A stretch of 64,000 nucleotides of DNA from UBA4421 sp002704225 (GCA_902556425.1 CACDWG010000009.1:1-64000), one strand, 5' to 3'; counted from the first letter of the stretch, positions 26,018-35,863 are shown. Notes: generated by a model not told the origin, from the sequence alone. Translations and numbers: made by a program.

Positions 26018-27232
26018 CTAACGAATTCCGCTTTCGACCTTGTTCATCATGGCTTGCGCTCGCTCACGGAGGGTCTCGTGGGTTTTTTGAATGTCTGGCA
26101 ATGATTGATTTTGCAGCGAATCACCGGGGCGCAGCTCGCCAATGTGCTGGTAGGTTCCCGCATCCATGGCGTGTCGAGCGTGAACCAGCGCGCCATTGGC
26201 ATCGCCCAATCCACCGCTGCCAAAATACCCGTATCCTTCAACCATGCTGCGAGTTCCCGTTGCTTGGAATCCGCAGCGCCACAAAAACTTGTCGCTGGCA
26301 CGCTGAAGAACCTCGGGTCTGATCGTCAGAAGAAAGGACTCTTGCTGGCGAATAAAGGGCCGCACAACGGAGTTCGTAATGATGTAGCGCAGGTCGTCAG
26401 AGTGATTTACCGCGCCGCCATGAAGTACCCGGCCGTCCATCAGCATGACAGTGCCCGCCGGAGCCTCGAGATTGATCGGGCGGGGCACTTCACCGAACGT
26501 GCCTGATCCCTCGCAATAGAGCTTGTGCGAGCCTGGGATGATCAGCGTGCCACCGTTTCTCTCGTTGACGTCTTGTAGGATGTAGACTGTATTGACGAGC
26601 ACGGGCGCTTCTAAAAAATGGTAGGGAGCCGCGAGACTTTGATCTTGATGCATGCCCTGAGGATGGCAGCCTGGGTAGGCGATGTTCGCAATGTAACTGA
26701 GATGGTGCCATCCGCGGCCCAATGCCTCGTCGAGTAGCTGCTCGATCATGGGCCCGGCCTGAATGCACTCGGGTTCATGGGTCATGCATTGCTCAAAGAC
26801 CTCACCTTTATTCACTAACGACCAGACATGCTGTTGGGCCTCCGCCAAGTAGGCGATGCCTAGCTGCCTTTCGGCAGCAGATTGCTCTGCCACGCGAGCG
26901 TGGATGGTCTCGGTTTGTGCGGGAGACAACCCATCCTTAATTAAGCAGTAACCCCAATCGTAAAAGTCACGTCGTAGTTGATCCATGTCTTGGGCAGGCT
27001 GAGGTAGTTCTGTACGTTGCCAGTCTGGGTGCTTTTTCGCGACTGTCGTGTCGTAGTAGTGACCGTTGCCCCACGTCAGTGATTCCTTGCTTTTTGGCAC
27101 GGCTAACCACGGGTTGGCCTTGAGTAACGAGCGGTAGGGCTCATGGGAATGCACGAAGTCTTGATAGGGCGCGTGTACATTTTTGGAGGCTTCAGCCACC
27201 GCCTCTTTGCTGAAAATCTGTGGGACAGTCAT
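26018..27232 (-). CDS. Phytanoyl-CoA dioxygenase (PhyH) family protein
   Basis: A 404-residue Fe(II)/2-oxoglutarate oxygenase of the PhyH type. The metal-binding pair is visible in GMHQDQSLAAPYHF and a distal histidine in DGRVLHGGAVNHSDDLRY. The first 110 residues are a helical N-terminal extension. PhyH enzymes hydroxylate alpha to a carboxyl or on a hydrophobic ring; the substrate here is unknown. It is divergent from the first BVMO gene with a 263-bp gap, and may belong to the same catabolic cluster. Confidence 0.85.
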   Translation of the reverse strand: MTVPQIFSKEAVAEASKNVHAPYQDFVHSHEPYRSLLKANPWLAVPKSKESLTWGNGHYYDTTVAKKHPDWQRTELPQPAQDMDQLRRDFYDWGYCLIKDGLSPAQTETIHARVAEQSAAERQLGIAYLAEAQQHVWSLVNKGEVFEQCMTHEPECIQAGPMIEQLLDEALGRGWHHLSYIANIAYPGCHPQGMHQDQSLAAPYHFLEAPVLVNTVYILQDVNERNGGTLIIPGSHKLYCEGSGTFGEVPRPINLEAPAGTVMLMDGRVLHGGAVNHSDDLRYIITNSVVRPFIRQQESFLLTIRPEVLQRASDKFLWRCGFQATGTRSMVEGYGYFGSGGLGDANGALVHARHAMDAGTYQHIGELRPGDSLQNQSLPDIQKTHETLRERAQAMMNKVESGIR

Positions 27233-27495
27233 GAGAATCCGCCGCTTAAGGGTTCATGAAAGATCTCGAATATTTCAGGCGAATTCAAGCGATGAAATCT
27301 GTCGCAGCATGTCAGGTGTTTGCGTGGGAGAGACGACAATCCACTCGCCGGGGCGGGTGCATTTGGTTGATCGTCTTCACGAAACGGCTAATGCATTGCA
27401 TGTCCCTAACGAAGAACAGGCTCCGGTAGATCGCAATAAGGTTGACTATCCTTGGATAGTATCCGATAGGATGGAGGTTTCCAGATTTTCGAGGG

Positions 27496-29361
27496 ATGAG
27501 CATGTCTGTACGAATTGACCCCAACAGCGGTTTGAAGATCTTTGCTACCCGAGCCGCAAAGGCTTCGGAAAAAATTACGGGTAAGGGCTACGCAACCGTT
27601 AGCGACGAAGCGCTAAAGACGTTACCACCAGCACCTGCCGGCGCCGTTTTCGATGCGGTAGAACAAGCAAAATACCGTGAATTCAAAGAATCTCGCGCGG
27701 GCGCTGCCGACTACATGTCGATGGAAGGCGAATTCAGCCGCTACTTAGAGGACGTCTATTCGGCAGAACCTGTTGAGCGAGAAGCTTTGTCAGACGAATG
27801 CGACGTTTTGGTCGTGGGCGCAGGGTTCGCTGGCCTTTTGCTCTGGCACAAATTGCGAGAGGCCGGTTTTCAGAATGTGCGCTTTTGCGAAAAAGGCGGA
27901 GACGTAGGCGGTACATGGTATTGGAATCGTTATCCGGGCATCGCGTGCGACGTCGAGTCGTATAGCTATTTCCCGTTGTTGGAAGAAATGGATTACATCC
28001 CTTCCATGAAGTTCGCGGCGGGCTTCGAGATCATGGAATATTGCCAAAAGATGGCAGAAAAATTTGGTTTCTACGATAAGTGTCTTTTCCATACCACGGT
28101 CGAGAAAACCGAGTGGGACGAGACCTCGGGACGTTGGACGGTCACTACGGATCGGGGTGATGCCATGCGGGCGAAATACGTGGTCTTGGCCAACGGCATT
28201 TTGACGACGCCAAAATTGGCGCGAATAGACGGTATGCAGTCCTTTGAGGGTGATTCGTTTCATACGTCACGTTGGGACTACAACATCGATTTGAAGGATA
28301 AGCGTGTTGGCATCATTGGAACCGGCGCCACCTCGGTTCAAGCGGTACCCGAATTGGCGAAAATCGTTAAAAAGCTTTATGTCTTTCAACGTACGCCGTC
28401 ATCCATCGATGTGCGTGATCAGCGCGAGACGTCTGTTGAAGAGTTCGCCGAGTGGTCAAAAGAACCCGGTTGGGCAAAAGCGCGCAGAGCGAGATTCGCC
28501 CGAATTTCCGAAGGTCGCACAGCCATGAAGGCAAATGATGACTATCTCGCTGGCCGTGTGCCTGATTTCAAAACGCGCAAAAAACACGAAGGCGATATCA
28601 CTCCGGAAGAGTTGGTGCAGAAGCAGTTGGATACAAACTTTCGAATCATGGAGCAAATCCGCGCTCGGGTTGATGCCATTGTCGAAGACCCTGTTACGGC
28701 TGCTGCCCTGAAGCCCTACTACCCATATGGCTGCAAGCGACCAACGTTTCATGATGAGTATTTACCCACGTTTAACTTGCCGCATGTGCATCTTGTGGAT
28801 ACGGCCCCGCGCGGCGTGAGCAAGATCAACCCACGCGGGGTTGTTCACGACGGAACGGAGTATCCGGTAGACGTATTGATTTACGCCACGGGCTTTGAAT
28901 GGATGGCTACCTCGACCTTCAACATGATTGTTGGACGAGAGGGCCGCACGCTACGTGACAAGTGGCAACAAGAGGGCACGAAAACCTTCTTGGGTTTGCA
29001 TAGCCAAGGTTTTCCTAACTTATTTATCGTGTCCGGACCGCAGGGCGGTGGCGGCAGCTTCAATTTCACCAATGCCATTGAAGAACACGGGGATTACGTG
29101 GTCTGGATGCTCAGTACGATGCGTGACAAAGGGGTCGATATTGTCGATGTGAAGTCGGAACCAGAAGAGGAATATGCTGCGCACTGTCGGCAGGCTGATC
29201 AGCTAACGCGCCCCTTGCGAGACTGCATTACCTACTACAACGGTCATGGCGAAGCTGAACCCGGCAGCCTTGCGTATTACGGCGGCGGCAATTGGCACAA
29301 ATACCGTAAGCGTGCCCAGCAAACCTTGGATCCCTATGCGTTTGAAAGCCGCAGTCGTTAG
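27496..29361 (+). CDS. Baeyer-Villiger monooxygenase with N-terminal extension
   Basis: FAD/NADPH enzyme that inserts one oxygen next to a ketone carbonyl, giving an ester or lactone. FAD-binding GAGFAG is at residues 108-113, the BVMO fingerprint FEGDSFHTSRWD at 250-261, and the NADPH-binding GTGATS at 275-280. At 621 residues it has about 95 extra residues before the first Rossmann fold, as in the larger BVMOs such as cyclopentadecanone monooxygenase. The last position of the fingerprint is Asp where Pro is common; D is allowed. An alternative ATG is at 27502. First of two BVMOs in this cluster. Confidence 0.92.
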   Translation: MSMSVRIDPNSGLKIFATRAAKASEKITGKGYATVSDEALKTLPPAPAGAVFDAVEQAKYREFKESRAGAADYMSMEGEFSRYLEDVYSAEPVEREALSDECDVLVVGAGFAGLLLWHKLREAGFQNVRFCEKGGDVGGTWYWNRYPGIACDVESYSYFPLLEEMDYIPSMKFAAGFEIMEYCQKMAEKFGFYDKCLFHTTVEKTEWDETSGRWTVTTDRGDAMRAKYVVLANGILTTPKLARIDGMQSFEGDSFHTSRWDYNIDLKDKRVGIIGTGATSVQAVPELAKIVKKLYVFQRTPSSIDVRDQRETSVEEFAEWSKEPGWAKARRARFARISEGRTAMKANDDYLAGRVPDFKTRKKHEGDITPEELVQKQLDTNFRIMEQIRARVDAIVEDPVTAAALKPYYPYGCKRPTFHDEYLPTFNLPHVHLVDTAPRGVSKINPRGVVHDGTEYPVDVLIYATGFEWMATSTFNMIVGREGRTLRDKWQQEGTKTFLGLHSQGFPNLFIVSGPQGGGGSFNFTNAIEEHGDYVVWMLSTMRDKGVDIVDVKSEPEEEYAAHCRQADQLTRPLRDCITYYNGHGEAEPGSLAYYGGGNWHKYRKRAQQTLDPYAFESRSR

Positions 29362-29396
29362 CCTGAAAAGGAGCGTCAAGACTGACTTTTCGGGCT
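29360..29396. terminator. Hairpin between convergent BVMO and LysR genes
   Basis: Arms AGCCTGAAAAG and CTTTTCGGGCT pair over 11 bp (one G-T) around a 15-base loop, starting at the BVMO stop codon. No T run follows, so it may be a processing or weak termination structure rather than a full intrinsic terminator. Confidence 0.35.
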
Positions 29397-29448
29397 CGGT
29401 ATTGAGGCACTCAAAGGCTCTTTCGTACGCAGGTATCGAGATGTTCTG

Positions 29449-30369
29449 CTAGCCCCAGTCCTGCTTACCAAAATGCTCGCCTAGGTGATCCAGAAAGAGT
29501 CGGATTTTAACCGACAGATTTCTGCGGCTGGGGTAGACCGCGTAGATTCCGAAGTCCAGATCCGAGACTGTAGTCTCGAAGTCTGATAAAACTCGCACTA
29601 AGGTGCCACTGGATAGGTGGGGCTTCACCGTCCATACGGGAAGCAGTGCAACGCCAAGACCCGATAGCGTTGCAGAACGCAGGGAATCGCCATTGTTGGT
29701 CTGGAAGTTACCGGCCACTGGAATGTCTGTAGATCGATTGTCGCTGTTGCGAAATTGCCAAACAGACGCGGCCGAGCCGAACTCAAAACGGTAGGTAAGG
29801 CAGTTATGATTCAGCAGATCCGTTGGGGTTGAGGGTTTGCCGTGTTGTCGCCAGTAATCCGGGCTAGCGCAGACAACTCTGGGACTGGAAGCCAAATGCT
29901 TTCTGATCATTGTCGAGTCTGCTTTGTCGCCGGTTCGAATGGCCAAATCAATGCCGTGTTCGGTTAAGTCCACATCCGTGTCTGTCAGCCACAAATAGAG
30001 GTTGAGGTCCGGATACTGCTCGAGAAACGAGGGGATCAGCGGTGCGACCAGTTGAGTGCCTAATGATGTGCGTGACTGAATTCGCAGCGTACCCCGCGGC
30101 CGAATCGCCAGTTGGCTCACCGCGTCGCGTAGCTCGTCAATGTCCTGAACCAAACGTTCGGCACGCTCCAGATATACCTGTCCGGCTTCGGTAAGCGTCA
30201 GCTTTCGGGTGGTTCTATTGAGCAGTCTAACGCCCAAGTCTTCTTCCAGTGCGGTCATTTGGCGAGACACGCTGGCAGGGGAGAGGCCTGTTTGGCGGCT
30301 GGCTCCGGAGAGACTGCCAATTTGAGCCACGGTCAGAAATAGCCGTGTGGTTTTCACGTTGTCCATCAT
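29449..30369 (-). CDS. LysR-family transcriptional regulator
   Basis: A 306-residue LysR regulator: N-terminal helix-turn-helix (FLTVAQIGSLSGASRQTGLSP, then VSRQMTALEEDLGVRLLNRT) and the two-lobed substrate domain. It sits between the two BVMO genes and is divergent from the acyl-CoA dehydrogenase at 30496, with a 126-bp gap that should hold its target site. It probably controls the dehydrogenase-BVMO-SDR-lactonase series that runs to the right, responding to a pathway intermediate. Confidence 0.92.
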   Translation of the reverse strand: MMDNVKTTRLFLTVAQIGSLSGASRQTGLSPASVSRQMTALEEDLGVRLLNRTTRKLTLTEAGQVYLERAERLVQDIDELRDAVSQLAIRPRGTLRIQSRTSLGTQLVAPLIPSFLEQYPDLNLYLWLTDTDVDLTEHGIDLAIRTGDKADSTMIRKHLASSPRVVCASPDYWRQHGKPSTPTDLLNHNCLTYRFEFGSAASVWQFRNSDNRSTDIPVAGNFQTNNGDSLRSATLSGLGVALLPVWTVKPHLSSGTLVRVLSDFETTVSDLDFGIYAVYPSRRNLSVKIRLFLDHLGEHFGKQDWG

Positions 30370-30495
30370 TGTTTCGAAATCTGCAAAGGTGATGCTTATT
30401 TTGTGGGCATTATCATCATGGATTAGGCGTAATACAATCTCGTGAAACGAAACAAGAAGCGCTAAAGAACCGATTTAGTCCTGAGGGGGAAACAA

Positions 30496-31683
30496 GTGTC
30501 AGAAGCAGCAGAATTTCGGGCAGAGACGCGGGCCTGGCTGGAGGAAAATTGTCCTACTGGCGCCCGTGGTCCCGGCAATGTTCCCTGGGGTAGTCGGAAG
30601 ATCGACCTGCCGAAGGACAGTTGCGAATGGCTTGATAATATGGCGATGAAAGGGTGGACTGTTCCCACTTGGCCCAAGGCATACGGCGGTGCGGAACTTG
30701 ATTCAGCCCGGTACCTGATTCTTTTGGATGAACTGCGGCGCATCAACGCGCGCTCACCGCTCATCGGTCGGGGGGTAAACTACATTGGCCCCACCATTTT
30801 GGAGTTCGGCACCGACGAGCAGAAGGCGCGCTGGCTGCCGGGTATGGCTCGTGGCGACGGAGGATGGTGCATGGGTTACTCCGAGCCCGGGGCCGGTTCT
30901 GACTTGGCCAGTCTCAGTACCAAGGCCGAGCGTCATGGCGATGAATACATCATCAATGGCCGAAAAATATGGACGTCGGACGCCACCCATGGCGACTACA
31001 TATTCGCTCTGGTGCGGACAGACGACAAGGCAGCGAAACATGATGGCATCAGTCTGATCCTGATTGATATGGATCAACCCGGAGTTCAAGTTCGGCCAAT
31101 TCGGCTTATCAGCGGTAGCAGTCCGTTCTGCGAGACCCTCTTTGAAGATGCAACTGCCAGCGCGATGGATATCATCGGCCCGGTCAACCAGGGCTGGACA
31201 GTGGGTAAACGGCTTTTGCAGTACGAGCGTTCCACTCACGCAGGTATCAATATATCGGGTACTCAAGGTGGCGTTGATGAGGTGCCGCTAACAGAAATAG
31301 TTACCGACCTTTTGCCCACAGATGACGCCTCTGGACGGATTTTAGACAACGCCCAGCGTTCGGCATTATTGCAGTGGCAGATGCGGCAGCGAACCTACGA
31401 AATGACCCAGCGGCGGGCCATGGAAGAAGCCAAAGCCAGAGCGCCGGGTTTTACATCATCAGCGGTTAAGTTAACCGGTACGTTGCTGAAGCAAGAACGG
31501 GATGAATTGCATTTGTCAGCCCTTGGCTTCAACGGTCTGTACTGGGAGAGCGACGATGTGTCCAAGGCCGCGCTCAAACAAACGCGTACCTGGCTGCATC
31601 AAAAGTCGTTAACCATTGCGGGAGGCACTGCCGAGGTACAGCGCAATATTATTGCGAAGCGAGTATTGGGTCTGCCGGACTAG
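30496..31683 (+). CDS. Acyl-CoA dehydrogenase
   Basis: A 395-residue flavin dehydrogenase. GYSEPGAGSDLASL and YIINGRKIWTSDA are the flavin/substrate motifs; the C-terminus has the IAGGTAEVQRNIIAKRVLG signature. The W-T-S in place of F-I-S is common in the branch acting on steroid or alicyclic acyl-CoAs, which fits the neighbouring BVMOs. Start is a GTG at 30496 with GAGGGGG ten bases upstream. It begins a same-strand run of acyl-CoA dehydrogenase, BVMO, SDR, lactonase-like and DUF1330 genes. Confidence 0.9.
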   Translation: MSEAAEFRAETRAWLEENCPTGARGPGNVPWGSRKIDLPKDSCEWLDNMAMKGWTVPTWPKAYGGAELDSARYLILLDELRRINARSPLIGRGVNYIGPTILEFGTDEQKARWLPGMARGDGGWCMGYSEPGAGSDLASLSTKAERHGDEYIINGRKIWTSDATHGDYIFALVRTDDKAAKHDGISLILIDMDQPGVQVRPIRLISGSSPFCETLFEDATASAMDIIGPVNQGWTVGKRLLQYERSTHAGINISGTQGGVDEVPLTEIVTDLLPTDDASGRILDNAQRSALLQWQMRQRTYEMTQRRAMEEAKARAPGFTSSAVKLTGTLLKQERDELHLSALGFNGLYWESDDVSKAALKQTRTWLHQKSLTIAGGTAEVQRNIIAKRVLGLPD

Positions 31684-31748
31684 TCCGGTTGCCGAAGCAA
31701 ATAGAGGGGTTGGATTGGGTCTTAAAGCCTTAATACAGGGATACAGTC

Positions 31749-33398
31749 ATGGCAGAACAAAATTCTCAGATGGAAAACATCGCGCAGATCGACACGCACC
31801 TGGATTATCAGGCCGTCATTATCGGCGCCGGTGTCGCAGGGATCTATCAAATTAAGCGTTTGGCCGACCTGGGTGTTCGAGCCACGGTTCTTGACGCGAA
31901 CGCTGATCTGGGCGGCACGTGGTACAACAACCGCTATCCCGGTGCGCGATTTGATTCCGAAAGCTATACCTATAGCTATTCGTTTTCGAAGGAAGTGCTC
32001 GACGAGTGGCATTGGACCGAAAAGTTTTCACCCCAGCCCGAGACGTTGCAGTACCTGAACTTTGTCACAGACAAATTTGATCTGCGTAAATACATGCAGT
32101 TCGGCTGCTGGGTCGAATCAATGGTATTCGACGATGAGGCGAACTTTTGGACGATTCGGCTGGCCGACGGCTGCGACATAACCACCCGCTTTGTCATTTC
32201 AGGGATGGGTGTTTTGTCGACGCCCACGCTGCCGAATTTTGAGGGCATGGGGAGTTTTGAGGGCAAATCGTTTCACGCATCGCAATGGCCGCACGAGCCG
32301 CTTGATTTGACGGGCAAGCGTGTTGCCGTTGTCGGCAGTGGGGCGACAGCGATTCAACTCATACCTGAGGTGGCGAAGGTGGCGAAAAGTCTGACCGTTT
32401 TTCAACGTCGCGCCAATTGGGCGGCACCGCTGAACAATGGCCCGATCACTGAGTCTGATATGGATGAAATACGCCAACGCTATGACGAAATTTTTGCCAC
32501 CTGTGCTCGCACACCGGGCGGATTCGAGCATGAGCCAGATCGACGAGGATTTTACGATGTGAGTCCGCAGGAGCGGCGGGAGCTTTGGGACAGGCTATAC
32601 GACGAACCGGGTTTCGGTATTTGGCTGCAAAATTTCACGGACATTTTTTTCGATGAAAAAGCCAATGCGGAATTTTCTGACTACGTCGCTGACCGCATTC
32701 GCCAGCGTGTCGACGACGCGGCTGTCGCTGAATTGCTGATTCCAAAAGATCACGGCTTTGGCATTCAGCGGGTGCCCATGGAGACCGGCTACTTCGAAAC
32801 CTATAACCGCGACAACGTATCGCTGGTGGATGGTGCGGCTACTCCCATCGTGCGTGTTACACCGACGGGCATCGAAACCAGTGAAGATGCATTCGAGTTC
32901 GACGTGATCGTGTATGCCACTGGGTTCGATGCGTTTACGGGAGCCTTTGATCAAATTGATATTCAGGGAGTCGGCGGTGTGCGTCTGCGCGATAAATGGC
33001 ATGCAGGCCCGGTGACCTACCTCGGTGCAACGGTTCGAAGCTTTCCTAATTTTCTGATGCTTGTTGGACCTCAAACCGCCGCATCGAACTTCCCTCGTGG
33101 TGCGGAACTGAGTGTCGACTGGGTAACGCCCTTGCTTGAGTACATGTGGTCACAGGGTTATCAACGCTTCGATGTTGACGAGACCGCTGAGGCTGAGTGG
33201 TTCCAGCATGTGAAGGACATGTACCAAGGTATGCTGCTGCGTAATGCGAAAAGCTGGTTTACAGGATACAACTCAAACATTGAGGGTCATGAACACGGCA
33301 AGATGCGCTACAACATCTACAACGGCGGTGGGCCGCGATACGCCCGGATGCTCGCAGAAGCGGCGGAGAATGATTACAAAGGTATGCGTTTTCAGTAA
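31749..33398 (+). CDS. Baeyer-Villiger monooxygenase
   Basis: The second BVMO of the cluster, 549 residues, the standard cyclohexanone-monooxygenase size. FAD motif GAGVAG at residues 26-31, fingerprint FEGKSFHASQWP at 170-181, and NADPH motif GSGATA at 196-201. The middle insert FDEKANAEFSDYVADRIRQR and the C-terminal NFPRGAELSVDWV resemble cyclohexanone and related alicyclic ketone monooxygenases. It would turn a cyclic ketone into a lactone, which the COG3618-type hydrolase two genes on could open. Confidence 0.93.
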   Translation: MAEQNSQMENIAQIDTHLDYQAVIIGAGVAGIYQIKRLADLGVRATVLDANADLGGTWYNNRYPGARFDSESYTYSYSFSKEVLDEWHWTEKFSPQPETLQYLNFVTDKFDLRKYMQFGCWVESMVFDDEANFWTIRLADGCDITTRFVISGMGVLSTPTLPNFEGMGSFEGKSFHASQWPHEPLDLTGKRVAVVGSGATAIQLIPEVAKVAKSLTVFQRRANWAAPLNNGPITESDMDEIRQRYDEIFATCARTPGGFEHEPDRRGFYDVSPQERRELWDRLYDEPGFGIWLQNFTDIFFDEKANAEFSDYVADRIRQRVDDAAVAELLIPKDHGFGIQRVPMETGYFETYNRDNVSLVDGAATPIVRVTPTGIETSEDAFEFDVIVYATGFDAFTGAFDQIDIQGVGGVRLRDKWHAGPVTYLGATVRSFPNFLMLVGPQTAASNFPRGAELSVDWVTPLLEYMWSQGYQRFDVDETAEAEWFQHVKDMYQGMLLRNAKSWFTGYNSNIEGHEHGKMRYNIYNGGGPRYARMLAEAAENDYKGMRFQ

Positions 33399-33453
33399 GC
33401 GCTGACAAGACCCTGTGTCGAACGAAACGATGAACCGGTAGGAATGAGTGGCA

Positions 33454-34212
33454 ATGAATGTGGACAAGCGAGTGGTTCTGGTGACTGGGGGCGCAAGTGG
33501 TATTGGTCGCGCCACCGTCGATCGCCTAGCGCAGGCTAACGTGCATGTGGTGGTGGCCGACGTACAGGTAACTCTGGCCGCTGAAGTAGTGGCGCAGGTG
33601 AAGACTGCCGGAGGCAGCGCAGAGGTCTGCGAGCTGAATGTGGCAGAGGCGGGGGCCGCAGCCGCAGCCGTGGTGTCAATTGTCGAGACCCATGGTCGGT
33701 TAGATGGAGCGTTCAATAATGCGGGCATCGTCGGGCCGAAGACGAAGCTGCTAGAGATTGACCCGTTGGAGTGGGCCCAGGTGCTTGCCGTGAACCTGAC
33801 GGGCGTCTTCAACTGTGTGCAGGCTGAGATCGCGCAGATGATCCAGCAAGAAGCGGGCGGGAGCATCGTCAATACTGCCTCGATCTGTGGCTTAGTGGCC
33901 CTGCCTCATGCAACCGCTTATAACGCAGCCAAACATGGGGTCGTTGGTCTGACGAAGTCAGCCGCGCTGGAGTATGGGCCAAAGAATATTCGGGTTAACG
34001 CGGTGTGTCCCGGCTTCATCGACACCCCGATGCTGGCTCAAGGCGCGGGTGCCAGTCCGGAGGTGCTTGAAGGCGTCCTGCGTTCGGTTCCCATGCGCCG
34101 CGTGGCGGGCCCAGAGGAAGTTGCCGACGTGGTTGCTTGGTTACTGTCCGCACAGTCGAGCTATGTGACCGGCGTCGCCATGCCGATTGATGGAGGTTGG
34201 GTCACCCAATAG
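33454..34212 (+). CDS. Short-chain dehydrogenase/reductase
   Basis: A classical SDR of 252 residues: cofactor loop TGGASGIGRAT, NNAGIVG, catalytic Ser region NTASICG, and YNAAKHG with the Tyr-x3-Lys pair. CPGFIDTPML follows. It probably oxidises an alcohol to a ketone or a hydroxyacid to a ketoacid within the BVMO pathway. I place the start at the ATG 33454; a GTG at 33448 is in frame and equally possible. It lies 55 bp after the BVMO. Confidence 0.92.
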   Translation: MNVDKRVVLVTGGASGIGRATVDRLAQANVHVVVADVQVTLAAEVVAQVKTAGGSAEVCELNVAEAGAAAAAVVSIVETHGRLDGAFNNAGIVGPKTKLLEIDPLEWAQVLAVNLTGVFNCVQAEIAQMIQQEAGGSIVNTASICGLVALPHATAYNAAKHGVVGLTKSAALEYGPKNIRVNAVCPGFIDTPMLAQGAGASPEVLEGVLRSVPMRRVAGPEEVADVVAWLLSAQSSYVTGVAMPIDGGWVTQ

Positions 34213-34280
34213 CTTGCGCGCTTTTCAGCCGCAAACAGACCCTCAACACCGCCGAAGTATTACCGAGGAAGGAGAAAGGT

Positions 34281-35306
34281 ATGGCTGCAAACACAGGTCA
34301 GTCGAGTCCTGATGACGCATGGTTAGCGACATTGGATGAAGAGGTACTTGAACCCGAATTGCCGATTATCGATCCCCACCACCATCTGTGGGTGCGAAAC
34401 GGCTACACCTATTTGATGCCGGAGTTGGCCTCTGATTTGGCCAGCGGACACAACGTTGTGGCCACGGTCTATGCAGAATGTCATTCGATGTACCGCGCAG
34501 ACGGCCCCGAGGCGCAGCGTTCACTCGGTGAAACGGAGTTTGTGCGAGGACAAGCCGCGATGAGTGCCAGCGGTGGCTTCGGTGCGACTCGGGCGTGTGA
34601 TGTGATGTTTGGCAATGTCGACCTCACCCAAGGTGCTGCCGTTGAGTCATTGCTTGAGCAACATCTTGAAGCCTCCGGCGGAGGTTTCCGAGGTGTCAGG
34701 CTCTCCAGTGGCTGGCATGCGGATCCGCAAATTTCTAACGTGGGCGACCGTTCAGGTCTCTTGGTGGATTCGACCGTGAACGAAGCGATATCCGTTGTTG
34801 ACCGAATGGGTCTGTCGCTGGACTGTTGGCTGTATCACACACAACTCGAGGAGGTGGCTCAGCTTGCCGATACGCATCCAGAGTTAACGATCATTCTCAA
34901 CCACGTTGGTAGCCCTATTCTGGGTGGCCCGTACCGGGGCAAAAACGACGAAGTATTCGCTGAATGGCATGCAGCGATTCTTCGGGTGAGTGAGCGGCAA
35001 AACGTCTATGTGAAACTTGGGGCCATGCCAATTCGCATGCCCAGCTACGAGGGCGATCGAACCCTGCCGCCAAGCTCCGAAGAGGTGGCTACTGCCTGGC
35101 GCCCCTGGATGGAAACCTGTATTGGCGCCTTTGGCCCTGCTCGTTCGATGTACGAGTCAAACTTTCCGGTGCAAAAACGCTGGTGCAGCTATCAGGTGTG
35201 TTGGAACGCGTTTAAACGTATTTCTGCTGGCGCGTCCGCGTCGGAAAAAGGCGACCTATTTGCCGGTGCTGCGGCACGAGCCTATCGGATAGAGCGTTTC
35301 CAATAG
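34281..35306 (+). CDS. Lactonase-like amidohydrolase (COG3618 type)
   Basis: A TIM-barrel metal hydrolase of 341 residues of the L-fuconolactonase/2-pyrone-dicarboxylate-hydrolase group. IIDPHHHLWV carries the first metal histidines, ILNHVGSP a later ligand, and MYESNFPV near the end replaces the usual E-SNFP active-site pattern. Start at 34281 has AAGGAGAAAGG directly upstream. Because it follows a BVMO and an SDR on the same strand, it is the natural candidate to open the lactone made by the BVMO. Confidence 0.85.
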   Translation: MAANTGQSSPDDAWLATLDEEVLEPELPIIDPHHHLWVRNGYTYLMPELASDLASGHNVVATVYAECHSMYRADGPEAQRSLGETEFVRGQAAMSASGGFGATRACDVMFGNVDLTQGAAVESLLEQHLEASGGGFRGVRLSSGWHADPQISNVGDRSGLLVDSTVNEAISVVDRMGLSLDCWLYHTQLEEVAQLADTHPELTIILNHVGSPILGGPYRGKNDEVFAEWHAAILRVSERQNVYVKLGAMPIRMPSYEGDRTLPPSSEEVATAWRPWMETCIGAFGPARSMYESNFPVQKRWCSYQVCWNAFKRISAGASASEKGDLFAGAAARAYRIERFQ

Positions 35307-35431
35307 CCTTGGCAGGCGCTTCTATACGCTAGATCTGTGCGGAGAAGGGGAGGCGAAAATAGCTGGAATAATGATGGACATTATTCTGAGCTGCTGTAAA
35401 AGATTGGGCATTCATCTGAGGAGCAAAATCG

Positions 35432-35863
35432 ATGGAGGTTGTGAACAAAGTTTTTCCTAATCGGGAACAGATCGAGGGTTTTATGGCGCCGGGTCAGGAT
35501 GGCCCGATCTACATGCTGAACCTGCTGACGTTCAAGGAAAAAGCCGAGTATCCGGACGGTCGCGATACTGATCTGACCGGAGCCGAGGCCTACGCTGTCT
35601 ACAGCGCTGAAGTGGCGGGTCATTTAGCGACAGTAGGTGGTCGCCCAATGTTTGCTGCCAAGGTAGAGCGTCTCATGTTGGGTGAGGTGGAAGAGCTTTG
35701 GGATACAGCAGCTATTGCTATGTACCCCTCGAGAAAAGCCATGATGGAGATGATGAGTTCCCCGGATTATCAAGCCTCTGCCGTTCACCGGACCGCAGGA
35801 CTAGCAGGCCAACTGAACATCGAATTGGTAGAACCCATGGGCGCTTGGTTGATGCAGGAGTAA
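35432..35863 (+). CDS. DUF1330 domain protein
   Basis: A 143-residue dimeric alpha-beta barrel of the DUF1330 family: PIYMLNLLTFKEKAEY, then GAEAYAVYSAEV, then a repeated AMYPSRKAMMEMMSSPDYQ that matches the YPS-x-f-x-x-m-x-x-s-p-Y pattern. Function of the family is not established; members often lie in catabolic clusters and may isomerise or bind a pathway intermediate. It is the last gene of the rightward BVMO operon and is convergent with the D-aminoacylase-like gene. Confidence 0.8.
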   Translation: MEVVNKVFPNREQIEGFMAPGQDGPIYMLNLLTFKEKAEYPDGRDTDLTGAEAYAVYSAEVAGHLATVGGRPMFAAKVERLMLGEVEELWDTAAIAMYPSRKAMMEMMSSPDYQASAVHRTAGLAGQLNIELVEPMGAWLMQE

